A model generated the notes under the pieces. That model saw only the letters and a program-made list of their open reading frames with translations, was not told the DNA's origin and ran no database searches. The translations under genes were made by a program, and so were the position numbers. Shown here one piece after another: positions 10,266 to 19,449 of a stretch of 40,565 nt of DNA; position 1 is the first letter of the stretch, and every line of letters begins with the position of its first letter. The stretch lies in contig NSLH01000024.1 in assembly GCA_002763895.1 (NCBI GenBank), forward strand, positions 1 through 40,565. Reading direction: 5' to 3'. This DNA is from [Chlorobium] sp. 445 (GTDB lineage: Bacteria; Bacteroidota; Chlorobiia; Chlorobiales; Thermochlorobacteraceae).

Positions 10266-10832
10266 ATGCGATTTATTTTTATCTCTTTGTTTGCACTCTT
10301 TTTCTTTGCAGCAAGCGCGTTCGCACAGAAGCCGGACAGCAATTACATTCGTTCTCTGGCGCCGCGTCAAAGTCCCATGGCGGTCGCTAAAGTCAATATC
10401 GGCGATGCATACATCAAGGTTGTCTACTCGCGTCCGTTCAAGAAAGGGCGATTGATTTTCGGCTCAAAAGAAGAGAAAGCTCTTGTGCCCTATGGTGAGG
10501 TCTGGCGTACAGGTGCCAACGAAGCCACAGAAATCACACTGACAAAGGACATTAAAATTGCAGGGAAGCCTCTCAAAGCGGGCACGTATTCACTTTTCAC
10601 GATTCCACAGAAAGATAAATTCACCGTGCTCATCAATAGCGAGCTGGGACTTTGGGGACAGTTCCGCATGAATGAGAAAAAAGAAGTGTTGCGCTTTGAT
10701 GTTCCAACAGGCGAGACCGAAGGAGAGTTTGAAGCCTTCACGATTTTCTTCAAAGTACCAGAAGCAAATACGACCGAAATGATGCTGGTGTGGGATAGAA
10801 CTAAGGTAGTTATTCCGATTACAGTAGATTAG
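10266..10832 (+). CDS. Exported DUF2911 protein
   Basis: The 188-residue protein begins with a clear signal peptide (MRFIFISLFALFFFAASAFA, likely cut after Ala20), so it acts in the periplasm. The mature part matches the DUF2911 family common in Bacteroidetes: SRPFKKGRLIFG at about 55-65, VPYGEVWRTGANEAT at about 75-88, and a later KAGTYSLFTIP. Its biochemical function is unknown; the fold is probably an all-beta sandwich. It follows gyrB by 44 bases on the same strand and ends convergently against rnc. Confidence 0.85.
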   Translation: MRFIFISLFALFFFAASAFAQKPDSNYIRSLAPRQSPMAVAKVNIGDAYIKVVYSRPFKKGRLIFGSKEEKALVPYGEVWRTGANEATEITLTKDIKIAGKPLKAGTYSLFTIPQKDKFTVLINSELGLWGQFRMNEKKEVLRFDVPTGETEGEFEAFTIFFKVPEANTTEMMLVWDRTKVVIPITVD

Positions 10833-10874
10833 ATTGGCTGCGCGTTGGTAGGCTGAGCACTGGTGGATTGAGCT

Positions 10875-11699
10875 TCAGAGCCGCACCTGAGTTGGGTTTT
10901 CGATGTGTGGCACTCGTCGCTTCTCGCGCGTGAGATTGAGTTTTGTTGCCGCCTCACGTGCCGCACATTGTTCAGCTTCTTTCTTGCTGCGCCCTACGCC
11001 TTGTCCCATCACTTCATCGCCTAACTTCACAGCAACAGTAAAAATTTTGTTGTGCGGCGGGCCTTCCTCATTTGTAATCGTATAGACAGGCAGTGGGATG
11101 CGCTGTGCTTGTGCATATTCCAACAGCACACTCTTATAGTTCTGCTCTGTGCTCAGCAGTGTGTCAAAGTTGGTTTTACTCAGCACATTTGCGTAGAGAA
11201 ATTCTTTTGCGCGCATGTAACCTCCATCGAGATAAATGGCGCCAATTAACGCCTCAATCGCATCGGAGAGTGCCATGTCGCTGTTACGTACGCCCATTGA
11301 TGCGGCTGACTCACTGATGATGAGCAACTTGCCAATTTGAATTGCACGCGCATAGCCTGCAAGTGTTTTCGCATTCACAACCAGTGAGCGCAATTTTGTG
11401 AGTTCTCCCTCGTCAAAATCAGGATAGGATGTGTAGAGATACTCGGCTACAATCAAATCTAACACAGCATCACCTAAAAATTCCAAGCGTTCATTTGAGA
11501 CGAAAGTTACCTTGTTAGAAAAATCAATTGCAGAACGATGCGTTAGTGCAACCTTGAAGAGATTTAAACTTTTTATAGGATATTGTACGAGTTCTTCGAG
11601 ATGTTCTTTGAGGCGGCGGTCTTCCTCTGAGAGGGCAGGTGTAGATGCGGCGTGCTGTCTACGAAAAAGTTTCTCTAGTAGCGTGTTCCAAAACAACAT
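10875..11699 (-). CDS. rnc: Ribonuclease III
   Basis: RNase III cuts double-stranded RNA in rRNA and mRNA processing. The 274-residue protein has an N-terminal extension of about 35 residues, then the nuclease domain with NERLEFLGDAVLD at 69-81 (Glu70, Glu73, Asp77 in the active site) and the second acidic cluster SDAIEALIGAIYLD (Asp146, Glu149). A double-stranded-RNA-binding domain covers about 188-260, ending GRSKKEAEQCAAREAA. It is the last gene of the fatty-acid cluster, in the order known from other Chlorobi, and lies 85 bases after fabF. Confidence 0.97.
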   Translation of the reverse strand: MLFWNTLLEKLFRRQHAASTPALSEEDRRLKEHLEELVQYPIKSLNLFKVALTHRSAIDFSNKVTFVSNERLEFLGDAVLDLIVAEYLYTSYPDFDEGELTKLRSLVVNAKTLAGYARAIQIGKLLIISESAASMGVRNSDMALSDAIEALIGAIYLDGGYMRAKEFLYANVLSKTNFDTLLSTEQNYKSVLLEYAQAQRIPLPVYTITNEEGPPHNKIFTVAVKLGDEVMGQGVGRSKKEAEQCAAREAATKLNLTREKRRVPHIENPTQVRL

Positions 11700-11784
11700 C
11701 GATCGCCTCAGGTTTAGGTTGCAATCAAATCATCCTTGCTACTTCTTGCTGCTGCGGTAGGTTGCCATAAATTGTTACAAGATA

Positions 11785-13038
11785 CTATTTTGTCGTGTAT
11801 TTCTTAAAAATCAGTGTGCAATTGTGTCCACCAAAACCGAACCCGTTGTTTAGCACATAGTTAATTTCGCGTGGCTTAGGTTTGTTTGGCGTTACATCCA
11901 CATCTACAGCAGGGTCTAAGTTGAAAATGTTGATTGTCGGCGGCACGCACTGATGCTGAATTGCGAGGAGACAGGCTACCGATTCCACGGCACCTGCTGC
12001 ACCAAGCAGATGCCCAATCATAGACTTTGTTGAGCTGATGCTCACGCCTTGGACATCCTCACCGAAGACTTTCTTGATTGCCACGATTTCAGCGATATCG
12101 CCCAGTGGTGTGGAAGTGCCGTGAGCGTTAATGTACTCAATGTGCTTGGGCGAAATTCCCGCTTCATCAATTGCACGCTGCATGGAGAGCATAGCACCTG
12201 CGCCTTCAGGGTGCGGTGCAGTAAGATGATAGGCGTCTGCACTCATTCCAACGCCAGCTAGTTCAGCATAAATGTGTGCCCCGCGTCTCTCGGCTGATTC
12301 TACAGTTTCTAGCACCAGCGCCGCTGCCCCTTCGCCCATCACGAAGCCATCCCGATCTTTGTCATACGGTCGTGAGGCATGTTCAGGGTCGTCGTTGCGC
12401 GTAGAGAGCGCGCGTGCAGCATTGAAACCTGCAACAGCCAGCGGTGTAATTACAGCTTCGGAGCCACCGCAAATCATCATGTCTGCATAGCCCATCTGAA
12501 TCATCATATAGGCATCAATAATCGCATTGAGCGACGTAGCGCAGGCAGAGACCGTCGCATAGTTTGGACCATGCAGCTTGTGCTTGATGGAAATGTGCCC
12601 AGCAGCAATGTCGGGAATCATCATAGGGATAAAGAACGGGCTGATACGGTCGGCACCGCTTTGCATATAGGTGCGGAATTGTTGATCGTAGGTAATCATA
12701 CCGCCAATGCCTGTGCCAAAAATGACCCCTACACGGGTGCGGTCAATGTTCAGACGCTCAAGCTGTGCATCTGCAATCGCCATTTCTGCAGCAGAGACAC
12801 CCAGTTGGCAGTATCTGTCCATACGCAGCGCGGCCTTGCGGTCGATGTAGGTGTTTGGGTCAAAATCTTTGACTTCGCAAGCAAATTTGGTTTCAGTCTG
12901 CGTGGCATCATACTGGGTGATGGGTCCTGCGCCGCTTTTGCCTGCCATCATCGCCCCCCAAAATGCTTGCAGTCCAATGCCAATTGGCGTAATTACACCC
13001 ACGCCCGTAATTGCGACACGCTGCCGTTGTGGTCTCAT
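11785..13038 (-). CDS. fabF: Beta-ketoacyl-ACP synthase II
   Basis: FabF elongates acyl-ACP by condensation with malonyl-ACP in type II fatty-acid synthesis. The 417-residue protein has the Cys-His-His triad: Cys166 in [11 protein letters not shown], His306 in [11 protein letters not shown] and His343 in [15 protein letters not shown], plus Lys338. The C-terminal [10 protein letters not shown] is also present. The ATG at 13038 is chosen over a GTG six bases upstream because GAAG lies at good spacing. It follows acpP; the gap holds a hairpin that may attenuate read-through. Confidence 0.97.
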   Translation of the reverse strand: MRPQRQRVAITGVGVITPIGIGLQAFWGAMMAGKSGAGPITQYDATQTETKFACEVKDFDPNTYIDRKAALRMDRYCQLGVSAAEMAIADAQLERLNIDRTRVGVIFGTGIGGMITYDQQFRTYMQSGADRISPFFIPMMIPDIAAGHISIKHKLHGPNYATVSACATSLNAIIDAYMMIQMGYADMMICGGSEAVITPLAVAGFNAARALSTRNDDPEHASRPYDKDRDGFVMGEGAAALVLETVESAERRGAHIYAELAGVGMSADAYHLTAPHPEGAGAMLSMQRAIDEAGISPKHIEYINAHGTSTPLGDIAEIVAIKKVFGEDVQGVSISSTKSMIGHLLGAAGAVESVACLLAIQHQCVPPTINIFNLDPAVDVDVTPNKPKPREINYVLNNGFGFGGHNCTLIFKKYTTK

Positions 13039-13056
13039 ATACACTTCAAAGTTAAA

Positions 13057-13101
13057 CCCAACTCTGTCAGCGTGTGAGAACTTTTGCTGTGCAAAGTTGG
13101 G
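13057..13101 (-). terminator. Possible attenuating hairpin between acpP and fabF
   Basis: The arms CCCAACT (13057-13063) and AGTTGGG (13095-13101) pair across a 31-base loop. On the transcribed minus strand the structure is followed by TTTAACTTT. This is weaker than a classic terminator because of the long loop and short T run. It would allow acpP mRNA to exceed fabF mRNA. Confidence 0.35.
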
Positions 13102-13136
13102 CTTTTTGCCAAAACTGGTTTAGAGGGAAATTAGAC

Positions 13137-13379
13137 TTATTTCTTTTTGCTTAAAATGTAATCAATCGCATTCTTTACCGTCGAGATGTTTTGTGCATCT
13201 TCATCAGGAATTTGAATGCCGAATTGATTTTCAAACTCCATCACAAGCTCGACATTATCGAGCGAATCGGCGCCTAGGTCGTCTGTGAATTTGGCGTCAT
13301 CTTTAATTTGGTCGCGGCTGACGCCCATTTTTGTGACGATGATGTTGTAGACTTTATCTCTCACTTCATCTACGGTCAT
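13137..13379 (-). CDS. acpP: Acyl carrier protein
   Basis: ACP carries growing fatty acids on a phosphopantetheine arm. The 80-residue acidic protein has the attachment Ser39 in the universal [10 protein letters not shown] motif and the usual three-helix layout. The frame is open to an ATG at 13391, but GGAGGA falls inside those extra codons, five bases before the ATG at 13379. So the 13379 start ([10 protein letters not shown]) is right, with the ribosome-binding site upstream of it. It sits between fabG and fabF. A promoter with correct 20-base spacing lies at 13463-13494, so acpP probably has its own strong transcript. Confidence 0.97.
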   Translation of the reverse strand: MTVDEVRDKVYNIIVTKMGVSRDQIKDDAKFTDDLGADSLDNVELVMEFENQFGIQIPDEDAQNISTVKNAIDYILSKKK

Positions 13380-13462
13380 TTGTTCCTCCATGAAAGGTGG
13401 TTTTGGTTAAAGAGAATCCAAAAGATTTTTATCAGATTTTTGATATTTTGAACAAAACGGGG

Positions 13463-13494
13463 CGAATATACAACGGGCTTTTGCCTCTCCCAAA
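13463..13494 (-). promoter_or_regulatory. acpP promoter
   Basis: On the minus strand TTTG (13491-13494) precedes TATATTCG (13463-13470) by exactly 20 bases. The minus-7 has one mismatch to TAnnTTTG. It lies in the 119-base fabG-acpP gap, ending 83 bases before the acpP ATG. An internal promoter fits the high ACP demand. Confidence 0.5.
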
Positions 13495-13498
13495 TAGC

Positions 13499-14248
13499 TT
13501 ACATGGCTAAGCCGCCATCCACGCGTAGCACTTCACCCGAGATATATCCTGCAAGTGCACTGCACAAGAAGAGTACAGCATCGGCAACTTCTTTAGCAGA
13601 ACCTGTCCGTCTCATTGGAATCATGCTCTCAATGGCTTTGCGCTGTTCTTCGGAAAGCGCACTTGTCATTTCTGTATCAATGAAACCGGGCGCTACGGCA
13701 TTGACCAGCACATTGCGCGAAGCCACTTCTTTTGCTACCGACTTTGTAAAACCAATGATACCAGCTTTCGAAGCCGCATAGTTAGCTTGTCCAGCGTTTC
13801 CTGTTAGCCCAATCACTGAAGTAATGTTGACAATGCGCCCATTGCGCTGCGACATCATCGGTCTCAGTGCCACTTTCGTGTAGTTAAACACACTCTTTAG
13901 GTTGCTGGCGATGACCTCATCCCACTGTGCTTCGCTCATGCGCATCAATAGTGTATCGCGCGTAATGCCTGCGTTGTTGACGAGAATATGCAAATTCCCA
14001 AATGCTTGTAGCACATCTTGCACGACTTTTTCAGCTTGTGCAAATTGTTCAGCGTCTGCTTGCATCGCTATTGCTTTACGCCCTATCGCTTCAATTTCTT
14101 GTCGAAGCGACTCGGCTTTATCGGCTGAAGATTTGTATGTAAATACTACTGATGCACCCGCCTCAGCCAGACGGAGGCAAATCGCCCTGCCAATGCCTCG
14201 TGTGCCGCCCGTTACCAGCGCGATTTGCCCGCTTAAGTCTAACGTCAT
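13499..14248 (-). CDS. fabG: 3-oxoacyl-ACP reductase
   Basis: FabG is the NADPH-dependent reductase of fatty-acid elongation. The 249-residue short-chain dehydrogenase has TGGTRGIG (13-20) for cofactor binding, NNAG (91-94), and the catalytic Asn116, Ser144, Tyr157 and Lys161 (YAASKAG). The C-terminal GEVLRVDGGLAM is typical of FabG. It follows fabD by 12 bases, so the two are co-transcribed. The position inside the fab cluster separates it from the other short-chain dehydrogenase in this window. Confidence 0.97.
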   Translation of the reverse strand: MTLDLSGQIALVTGGTRGIGRAICLRLAEAGASVVFTYKSSADKAESLRQEIEAIGRKAIAMQADAEQFAQAEKVVQDVLQAFGNLHILVNNAGITRDTLLMRMSEAQWDEVIASNLKSVFNYTKVALRPMMSQRNGRIVNITSVIGLTGNAGQANYAASKAGIIGFTKSVAKEVASRNVLVNAVAPGFIDTEMTSALSEEQRKAIESMIPMRRTGSAKEVADAVLFLCSALAGYISGEVLRVDGGLAM

Positions 14249-14260
14249 TGATGAGATGAA

Positions 14261-15202
14261 TTATGCTACTTGCTCCACACCAACAGGAACACGCAGTTTC
14301 TCGACATCTTGCACAGTATCAATGCCAAATACCGTAACATTTGGGTTGATACGCTTGATTAGCCCTTGCAAGACGCGCTGCGGACCCACTTCAATGAACT
14401 CTGTGACACCTGCTGCAATCATTTCCTCCACGGACTGTTGCCAGAGCACCGAATTGGTGAGCTGACGTACCAACTTTTTGCGAATCTCCTCGGCGTTGGT
14501 TGTCAGGCATGCATCCACGTTCATGCAGACAGGAATCTTGGCATCTTGGATATCGACTTGATTGAGCATCTCAGCGAGTTCATCTTTTGCTGGCTTCATC
14601 AGCGGCGAGTGAAATGCTCCTGAAACACTTAGTTCTTTAGCAAGTTTTGCACCGTACTTCTTTGAAATTTCAATTGCTGTTTTGATTGCTGCAATTTCGC
14701 CAGAGAGCACGATTTGCCCAGGTGAATTGAAATTTGCAGCTTGAATGATACCTTGCTCTGAAGCTGTAGCTAAAACAGCCATGAGCTTGTCATCAGGCAA
14801 GCCGATAATCGCTGCCATAGAGCCGGGCCATTTTTCACCGGCTTCTTGCATCAATTCGCCACGTCTGGCTATCACGCGCAGTGCATCTTCAAATGAGAGC
14901 GCGCCAGCGTAACAAAGTGCTGTATATTCGCCAAGACTGTGTCCAGCGGTCATGGCAATTTCATCGCTATCGATGAACCGAAAGAGCAGGTAGCTGTGAA
15001 GGAAAATCGCGGGTTGTGTGTGGCGGGTCTGACGAAGCAGATTTTCATCGCCAGTGAACATGATCTCCGAAAGCGGGTAGCCGAGAATTTCATCGGCTTG
15101 CAAAGCGATTTCGGCGCACTCCGGATACTGTTCGCAGAGTGTCTTTGCCATGCCCACATACTGCGAGCCTTGTCCTGGGAAAACGAGAGCTGTCTTCTTC
15201 AT
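14261..15202 (-). CDS. fabD: Malonyl-CoA:ACP transacylase
   Basis: FabD loads malonate onto ACP. The 313-residue protein has the oxyanion loop GQGSQ (10-14), the nucleophile Ser89 in GHSLGEYTAL and His198 in GAFHSPLM. Length and order of motifs are normal. It starts MKKTALVFPGQGSQ at 15202 and lies 12 bases before fabG. A 266-base gap separates it from fabH, longer than other gaps in the cluster, with a folded element described separately. Confidence 0.97.
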   Translation of the reverse strand: MKKTALVFPGQGSQYVGMAKTLCEQYPECAEIALQADEILGYPLSEIMFTGDENLLRQTRHTQPAIFLHSYLLFRFIDSDEIAMTAGHSLGEYTALCYAGALSFEDALRVIARRGELMQEAGEKWPGSMAAIIGLPDDKLMAVLATASEQGIIQAANFNSPGQIVLSGEIAAIKTAIEISKKYGAKLAKELSVSGAFHSPLMKPAKDELAEMLNQVDIQDAKIPVCMNVDACLTTNAEEIRKKLVRQLTNSVLWQQSVEEMIAAGVTEFIEVGPQRVLQGLIKRINPNVTVFGIDTVQDVEKLRVPVGVEQVA

Positions 15203-15303
15203 AATTTTATATTGTTTGGTCAGTAGCGCGAAGTGTGATTTGTTTTTGGTTATGAGACTACTGACGGTTAAACAAAATAAAATTCATAGCTCTGTGCTCC
15301 TGC

Positions 15304-15337
15304 GGCGCAAATGTTACTTGGGCTTACGCCCTGCGCC
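15304..15337 (-). other. Nested hairpin in the fabH-fabD gap (15203-15468)
   Basis: The 266-base gap has no convincing gene. On the minus strand it contains an outer stem GGCGCA/TGCGCC (15332-15337 with 15304-15309) enclosing a compact hairpin GGGC-GTAA-GCCC. The element lies about 100 bases upstream of fabD, so it could be an mRNA leader structure or a processing site. It is not followed by a T run, so it is not a standard terminator. No known riboswitch is recognised. Confidence 0.3.
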
Positions 15338-15468
15338 TGGTCATCTTGTTTCGTGCCTTAAATACCGATAACTGTTTCATTCTGTCATCACAAAGAACAG
15401 CGGGGCTTTCAAAGAACACTCGGCAAACACCCAAAACGGGTAGTAAGTTAACAATTTTGTGCGCAAAA

Positions 15469-16458
15469 TCACAACTGCCATTTCAGGTAGATACCGCCCC
15501 AAGTGTATCCAGCGCCATAGCTTACCAAAATCAGGTTCGCACCATCGCGCAGTTTCTTTTGTTCATCTAACTCTGCAAGGCAGATTGGAATGGTTGCCGC
15601 TGTCGTATTGCCGTACCGATCTATATTCACCATGACTTTGTCCATGCCGATACCCATGCGTTCTGCTGTGGCACTAATGATGCGCAAATTTGCTTGATGC
15701 GGTACAAGGTAATCGACATCCTCGCTGCTCAGGCGATTGCGCTGCATCATTTCAGCAGCAACTTCTGCCATGCCCACGACAGCTGCCTTGAAGACTGCCC
15801 TGCCATCTTGCACCACATAGTGCATCTTTTTGTCGACCGTCTCATGTGTAGGTGGATTGAGACTGCCCCCGCCGTGCATGTAGAGGTAATCTTTGCCCGC
15901 GGTGCCGTCAGCATAGAGTCGTGCATCCAAAATGCCGTAACCTTCACGTGCAGGCTCAAGCAGCACCGCACCTGCCGCATCTCCAAAAAGGATAGCCGTA
16001 TTGCGGTCAGTGTAGTCGACAATTGAGGACATTTTGTCGCCCCCTAAGACCAGCACTTTCTTATGCATGCCTGTCTCAATGAACTGTGCCCCCACACACA
16101 AGGCATACAGAAAGCCTGAGCACGCCGCAGAGAGGTCAAACCCCCAAGCGCGTTTTGCGCCAATCATATCTTGAACCAGGCAGGCTGTTGAAGGAAAAAA
16201 CATATCGGGCGAGATGGTCGCTACGATGATGAGCTCAATTTCCGTTGCCTCAATACCTCGCTTTTCAAGCAGCGATTTCGAGGCTTCAGCGCACATGTAA
16301 GCTGTAGCTTTTGTCGGATCTTTCAAGATGCGTCGTTCGCAAATGCCGGTGCGCGTGCGAATCCACTCATCACTGGTATCGAGCATTTTCTCGAAATCGT
16401 GATTAGTTAGCACGTCGGTCGGCAGATACTTTGCGGTAGCAGTAATTGCGGCTTTCAT
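15469..16458 (-). CDS. fabH: Beta-ketoacyl-ACP synthase III
   Basis: FabH starts fatty-acid synthesis by condensing an acyl-CoA with malonyl-ACP. The 329-residue protein has the triad Cys113 ([12 protein letters not shown]), His254 ([10 protein letters not shown]) and Asn284 ([12 protein letters not shown]). [12 protein letters not shown] near residue 28 is the family N-terminal signature. It is preceded by rpmF with only 54 bases between; plsX, normally found between these two genes, is missing here. Confidence 0.97.
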   Translation of the reverse strand: MKAAITATAKYLPTDVLTNHDFEKMLDTSDEWIRTRTGICERRILKDPTKATAYMCAEASKSLLEKRGIEATEIELIIVATISPDMFFPSTACLVQDMIGAKRAWGFDLSAACSGFLYALCVGAQFIETGMHKKVLVLGGDKMSSIVDYTDRNTAILFGDAAGAVLLEPAREGYGILDARLYADGTAGKDYLYMHGGGSLNPPTHETVDKKMHYVVQDGRAVFKAAVVGMAEVAAEMMQRNRLSSEDVDYLVPHQANLRIISATAERMGIGMDKVMVNIDRYGNTTAATIPICLAELDEQKKLRDGANLILVSYGAGYTWGGIYLKWQL

Positions 16459-16512
16459 TGCGCTGATGCAGCAGCAGGGTTAAGACGATTTATAGTGAGT
16501 GGTCTGAACAGA

Positions 16513-16710
16513 TTATTCTGCTGCGGATTCTTTCTTCTTAGCGATGATTCGACCGCGATAGTAACCGCAGTTGTAGCAAGCACGGTGCATGATTGTAATC
16601 GCACCACAGTTTGGGCAAGTAATCATCGTGGCAGGCTTGGTACGCGCATTGAACTGCGCCCGACGCTTGTCCGTGCGCGAGTTAGACATTCTGCGTTTCG
16701 GATTTGGCAT
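16513..16710 (-). CDS. rpmF: 50S ribosomal protein L32
   Basis: The 65-residue basic protein starts [18 protein letters not shown], the L32 signature, and has four cysteines in a zinc-ribbon pattern: Cys32, Cys35, Cys45 and Cys48. So this is the zinc-binding form of L32. It is paired with the upstream DUF177 gene, as in many bacteria, with 54 bases between them. Confidence 0.97.
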   Translation of the reverse strand: MPNPKRRMSNSRTDKRRAQFNARTKPATMITCPNCGAITIMHRACYNCGYYRGRIIAKKKESAAE

Positions 16711-16764
16711 ATCTGGTTCTGGTTTCTGGTCTGGTTTCTGTGTTTCTTTTGTGTTGCTCCTCTG

Positions 16765-17281
16765 CTAGCGCAGGTTTTCATTAAACTTCTGTTTCAATTG
16801 GTGCAGCGCTTTTTGCCACTCCGATTCAGGCACGCTGTCTGATTGCTCTGGATGGCTTGACAGTAGCTTTGCTTGATTCATACAAGCTGGTTCACAAACA
16901 TTTTTCATGGGCACAGCAAGCAGCAGTGTATCACGCACATCGTCCGTAAGGTCAATTTCAAAATCGTTTCTGCCGAGCCATCGTATTTCATCTTGCCAGT
17001 CCTCGACTTGCATGGATTTCGCTTGCGAATAAAAAATGCGATACTCCCCAGAAATATGCCGATGTAGCGTGGCTAAACACCGATCGCACTCCAGGATCGC
17101 AACTGAACTTACCACAATATCAACTGTGATGCCTGACAATCCCTTATCCAGAGAAAGGCTCACTTCTACTGGATTTGGAAATACCTTCGTGCTTACCGCT
17201 GCATCTTGAAAATCCGCACTTGCTAGCACAAAATGATAACTGTGCTTGCCTTGCGAGAGATGCGAAATTTTTGATTTTCAC
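16765..17281 (-). CDS. YceD/DUF177 family protein (one-base frameshift near the start)
   Basis: DUF177 (YceD) proteins are encoded next to rpmF in many bacteria and are linked to 23S rRNA maturation. The readable frame shows ILECDRCLATLHRHISGEY, containing the CxRC-type core, then an acidic middle segment. In that frame no normal start exists upstream of GTG at 17229, although coding similarity continues. If one T is removed from the T run at 17268-17272 (an A in the gene), GTG at 17281 starts MKIKISHLSQGKHSYHFVL, as expected for the family, and the length becomes 171 residues. I therefore annotate from 17281. An intact TATATTTG promoter lies 57 bases upstream. Confidence 0.8.
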
Positions 17282-17338
17282 AAGCGGCTCACGCCCCACC
17301 TTCCCATCACCATTCATTGCTATCCTTAAAAAGAGCGG

Positions 17339-17346
17339 CAAATATA
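17339..17346 (-). promoter_or_regulatory. Promoter minus-7 element for DUF177-rpmF-fab cluster
   Basis: The minus strand reads TATATTTG followed by CCGC, an exact TAnnTTTG match 57 bases before the GTG at 17281. No TTG is at the usual spacing. It faces away from the tRNA-Asn promoter at 17404. Confidence 0.5.
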
Positions 17347-17379
17347 GGATAAAGGCAGTAGAAATGAAAATTTTTTTAA

Positions 17380-17411
17380 TTTGGAAATCAGCACGCGCAC
17401 TGTTATCTTTG
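17380..17411 (+). promoter_or_regulatory. tRNA-Asn promoter
   Basis: TTTG (17380-17383), a 20-base spacer and TATCTTTG (17404-17411) make a full match to the Bacteroidetes-type promoter. It precedes the tRNA by 73 bases, so a 5' leader would be removed by RNase P. Confidence 0.7.
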
Positions 17412-17484
17412 CAACCCTTGATTTTGCATAGCACACAGCTGGACACGACTGATTGCTTGTGCGAAAGTTCTGTCTTTTATGCAT

Positions 17485-17556
17485 TCCGCGATAGCTCAGC
17501 GGTAGAGCAATCGGCTGTTAACCGATGGGTCGCAGGTTCGAATCCTGCTCGCGGAG
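17485..17556 (+). tRNA. tRNA-Asn (GTT)
   Basis: The acceptor arms TCCGCGA (17485-17491) and TCGCGGA (17549-17555) pair perfectly, with discriminator G. The anticodon stem ATCGG/CCGAT encloses loop CTGTTAA, giving anticodon GTT. The D arm has GCTCAGCGGTAGAGC and the T arm GGTTCGAATCC. CA follows the discriminator but the full CCA is not encoded. It is read from its own promoter and ends at an intrinsic terminator. Confidence 0.97.
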
Positions 17557-17578
17557 CAACATCATCTTCTTCTGGTTA

Positions 17579-17605
17579 AGTCCTGATGTGCCGTCAGGAC
17601 TTTTT
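17579..17605 (+). terminator. Intrinsic terminator after tRNA-Asn
   Basis: A perfect 8-base stem, AGTCCTGA (17579-17586) with TCAGGACT (17594-17601), has a 7-base loop and is followed at once by four more T. It lies 22 bases after the tRNA. Confidence 0.9.
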
Positions 17606-17669
17606 CATTTGTGCAAACTCGGCACCCCCAGCGCGCCCATCCTGCTCCCTTGTTGGACTGCTGTGGGAG

Positions 17670-17957
17670 TCAGGCAAGTAAATTCTTCGACGACGGTGAG
17701 TCATCCTGCCCGGGCGACACATCTGGCTGAATATCAGAGTCGCTGGAGCGCAAGGGCGAGAGAATTTCTAGCTTGTGCTGCGCTGCTGTCAGACGGTCTT
17801 GACAGATTTGTGCAATGCGACGGCCCTCCTCATAGAGTTTAATCGATTCTTCTAATCCGAGTTGACCTTCTTGAATGAGTGTCGCAATTTCTTCTAGACG
17901 CGCTATCAAGGCTTCCAAAGATTGCGCCGTGTCTGAGGTTTTGTTTTCTTCGTCCAT
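17670..17957 (-). CDS. xseB: Exodeoxyribonuclease VII small subunit
   Basis: XseB is the small subunit of exonuclease VII, which degrades single-stranded DNA with XseA. The 95-residue protein starts MDEENKTSD and contains the family core SLEALIARLEEIATLIQEG followed by LGLEESIKLYEEGRRI, then a helical coil and a polar tail rich in Asp and Ser. The frame is open upstream into dnaA, but the ATG at 17957 gives the normal length. It lies 49 bases after the dnaA stop codon. xseA is not in the window. Confidence 0.92.
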   Translation of the reverse strand: MDEENKTSDTAQSLEALIARLEEIATLIQEGQLGLEESIKLYEEGRRIAQICQDRLTAAQHKLEILSPLRSSDSDIQPDVSPGQDDSPSSKNLLA

Positions 17958-18006
17958 TGATGTCCAAATTGAGTTAGGAAGATAACGCAAGACGCATGTA
18001 AAATGA

Positions 18007-19449
18007 TCAGAGCGAGAGAATTTCAAGACGCTTTTTGATTTCAGCAAGGTCGCGCCGCAGTTCAGGCGATGTTTGCTGCTCCTGCTCAATGCTAGTTACA
18101 GCATGAATGACCGTGGAGTGATCGCGTCCGCCGAAATGCAGTCCAATTGTCTTGAAAGAAGAATTGGTCAAGCGCTTTCCAAGATACATCGCCACTTGAC
18201 GCGCCATTGCAATTTCTTGTTTACGCGATTTGCCCTTGATATCGTTGGGTGAGATGTTGTAGTACTCACATGTAACTTTTTCAATCATCTCGAGCGTGAT
18301 ATTAACACTGCGGTCGCGAATGATGTCTTTAAGCACCAATTTAGCAAGTGCCAGATCGATTTCTTTGCCTTGCAGCGAGGCGGTAGCAAGCAAGCGCACA
18401 AGACAGCCTTCAAGCTCACGCACGTTCGTGGTTACATTAGTTGCAATAAAATTGACGACATCATCTGGCAGCGTTGCGCCATTGTCCTCAAGTTTGCGGC
18501 GCAAAATCGCAAGCCGAGTTTCGAAGTCAGGTGCCTGCAGATCGGTCATCAGCCCCCACTGAAAGCGCGAGAGCAGGCGTTCTTCCATGTCGCGCAGTTC
18601 TTTGATGGGACGATCGCAAGAGAGCACAATTTGTTTGTTGGCTTGGTGCAGCGTGTTGAAAATGTGGAAAATTTCCTCTTGCGTTTTGCCTTTACCTGCA
18701 AAAAACTGAATATCATCAATGATGAGTAAGTCAATGTGGCGGTAGAAGGCTGAAAACTCGCTAATGCGGTTGTTTTGAATCGCTGTAACAAAATCAATTG
18801 CAAATTTTTCACTGGAGACATAAAGAATAAACTCGGCTTTACGCTTGATACGTGCGTAGTTGCCAATGGCTTGAATCAGATGCGTTTTGCCCAATCCTAC
18901 ACCGCCATAAATTACCAGCGGGTTGTAGGCGTTTTTGCCCGGCATTTCAGCAACAGAACGCGCCGCCGCTAAAGCAAAAGCATTGCAATCGCCTTGAATG
19001 AAGTTCTCGAAACTGTGCCGCGGATTAAGGTAACTCTCAAAGCGTTGCACATTTGCTTTGTAGAAATCATGTGCAGCGCGCGAGACCGCAATCGTGTGCA
19101 CTTCAGGCGTAATTGCAGCAGGCTGCTGCGGGAGTTTTATCGTAACAGGTTCAACCGGAGATTGCTGCACAACGACAGAATAGGTTAGTTTGGCTTGGTG
19201 ACCGATGACTTCTAAAATAGTGCGTTTGAGCAGTGAGTAGTAGTTCTCTTCTATCCACTCGTAGAAAAACTGGCTCGGCACTTGAATCGTGAGCTCACCG
19301 CCTGAGAGCTTGAGCGGCACGATAGGCTCAAACCAAGTCTTAAAACTCTGCGGATTAATGTTGTCTCGAATGATATTGAGACACTGCTGCCAAGCCTCTT
19401 GAGCAGCGCGCGCCTCTTCTCCTATAGTTTTGCTCTCTAAATCACTCAT
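18007..19449 (-). CDS. dnaA: Chromosomal replication initiator DnaA
   Basis: DnaA binds DnaA boxes at oriC and opens the duplex. The 480-residue protein has domain I (about 17-90, with [21 protein letters not shown]), a linker, an AAA+ domain with Walker [10 protein letters not shown] (182-190) and Walker B LLIIDD (241-246), and the C-terminal DNA-binding domain with [11 protein letters not shown]. The ATG at 19449 is chosen over an upstream in-frame TTG. It points away from a box-rich region at 19.47-19.73 kb, so autoregulation is likely. Confidence 0.98.
   Translation of the reverse strand: MSDLESKTIGEEARAAQEAWQQCLNIIRDNINPQSFKTWFEPIVPLKLSGGELTIQVPSQFFYEWIEENYYSLLKRTILEVIGHQAKLTYSVVVQQSPVEPVTIKLPQQPAAITPEVHTIAVSRAAHDFYKANVQRFESYLNPRHSFENFIQGDCNAFALAAARSVAEMPGKNAYNPLVIYGGVGLGKTHLIQAIGNYARIKRKAEFILYVSSEKFAIDFVTAIQNNRISEFSAFYRHIDLLIIDDIQFFAGKGKTQEEIFHIFNTLHQANKQIVLSCDRPIKELRDMEERLLSRFQWGLMTDLQAPDFETRLAILRRKLEDNGATLPDDVVNFIATNVTTNVRELEGCLVRLLATASLQGKEIDLALAKLVLKDIIRDRSVNITLEMIEKVTCEYYNISPNDIKGKSRKQEIAMARQVAMYLGKRLTNSSFKTIGLHFGGRDHSTVIHAVTSIEQEQQTSPELRRDLAEIKKRLEILSL

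Noticed and set aside
12379-13077. 232-codon plus-strand open frame
   Set aside because: Antisense shadow of fabF with no ribosome-binding site or recognisable domain.
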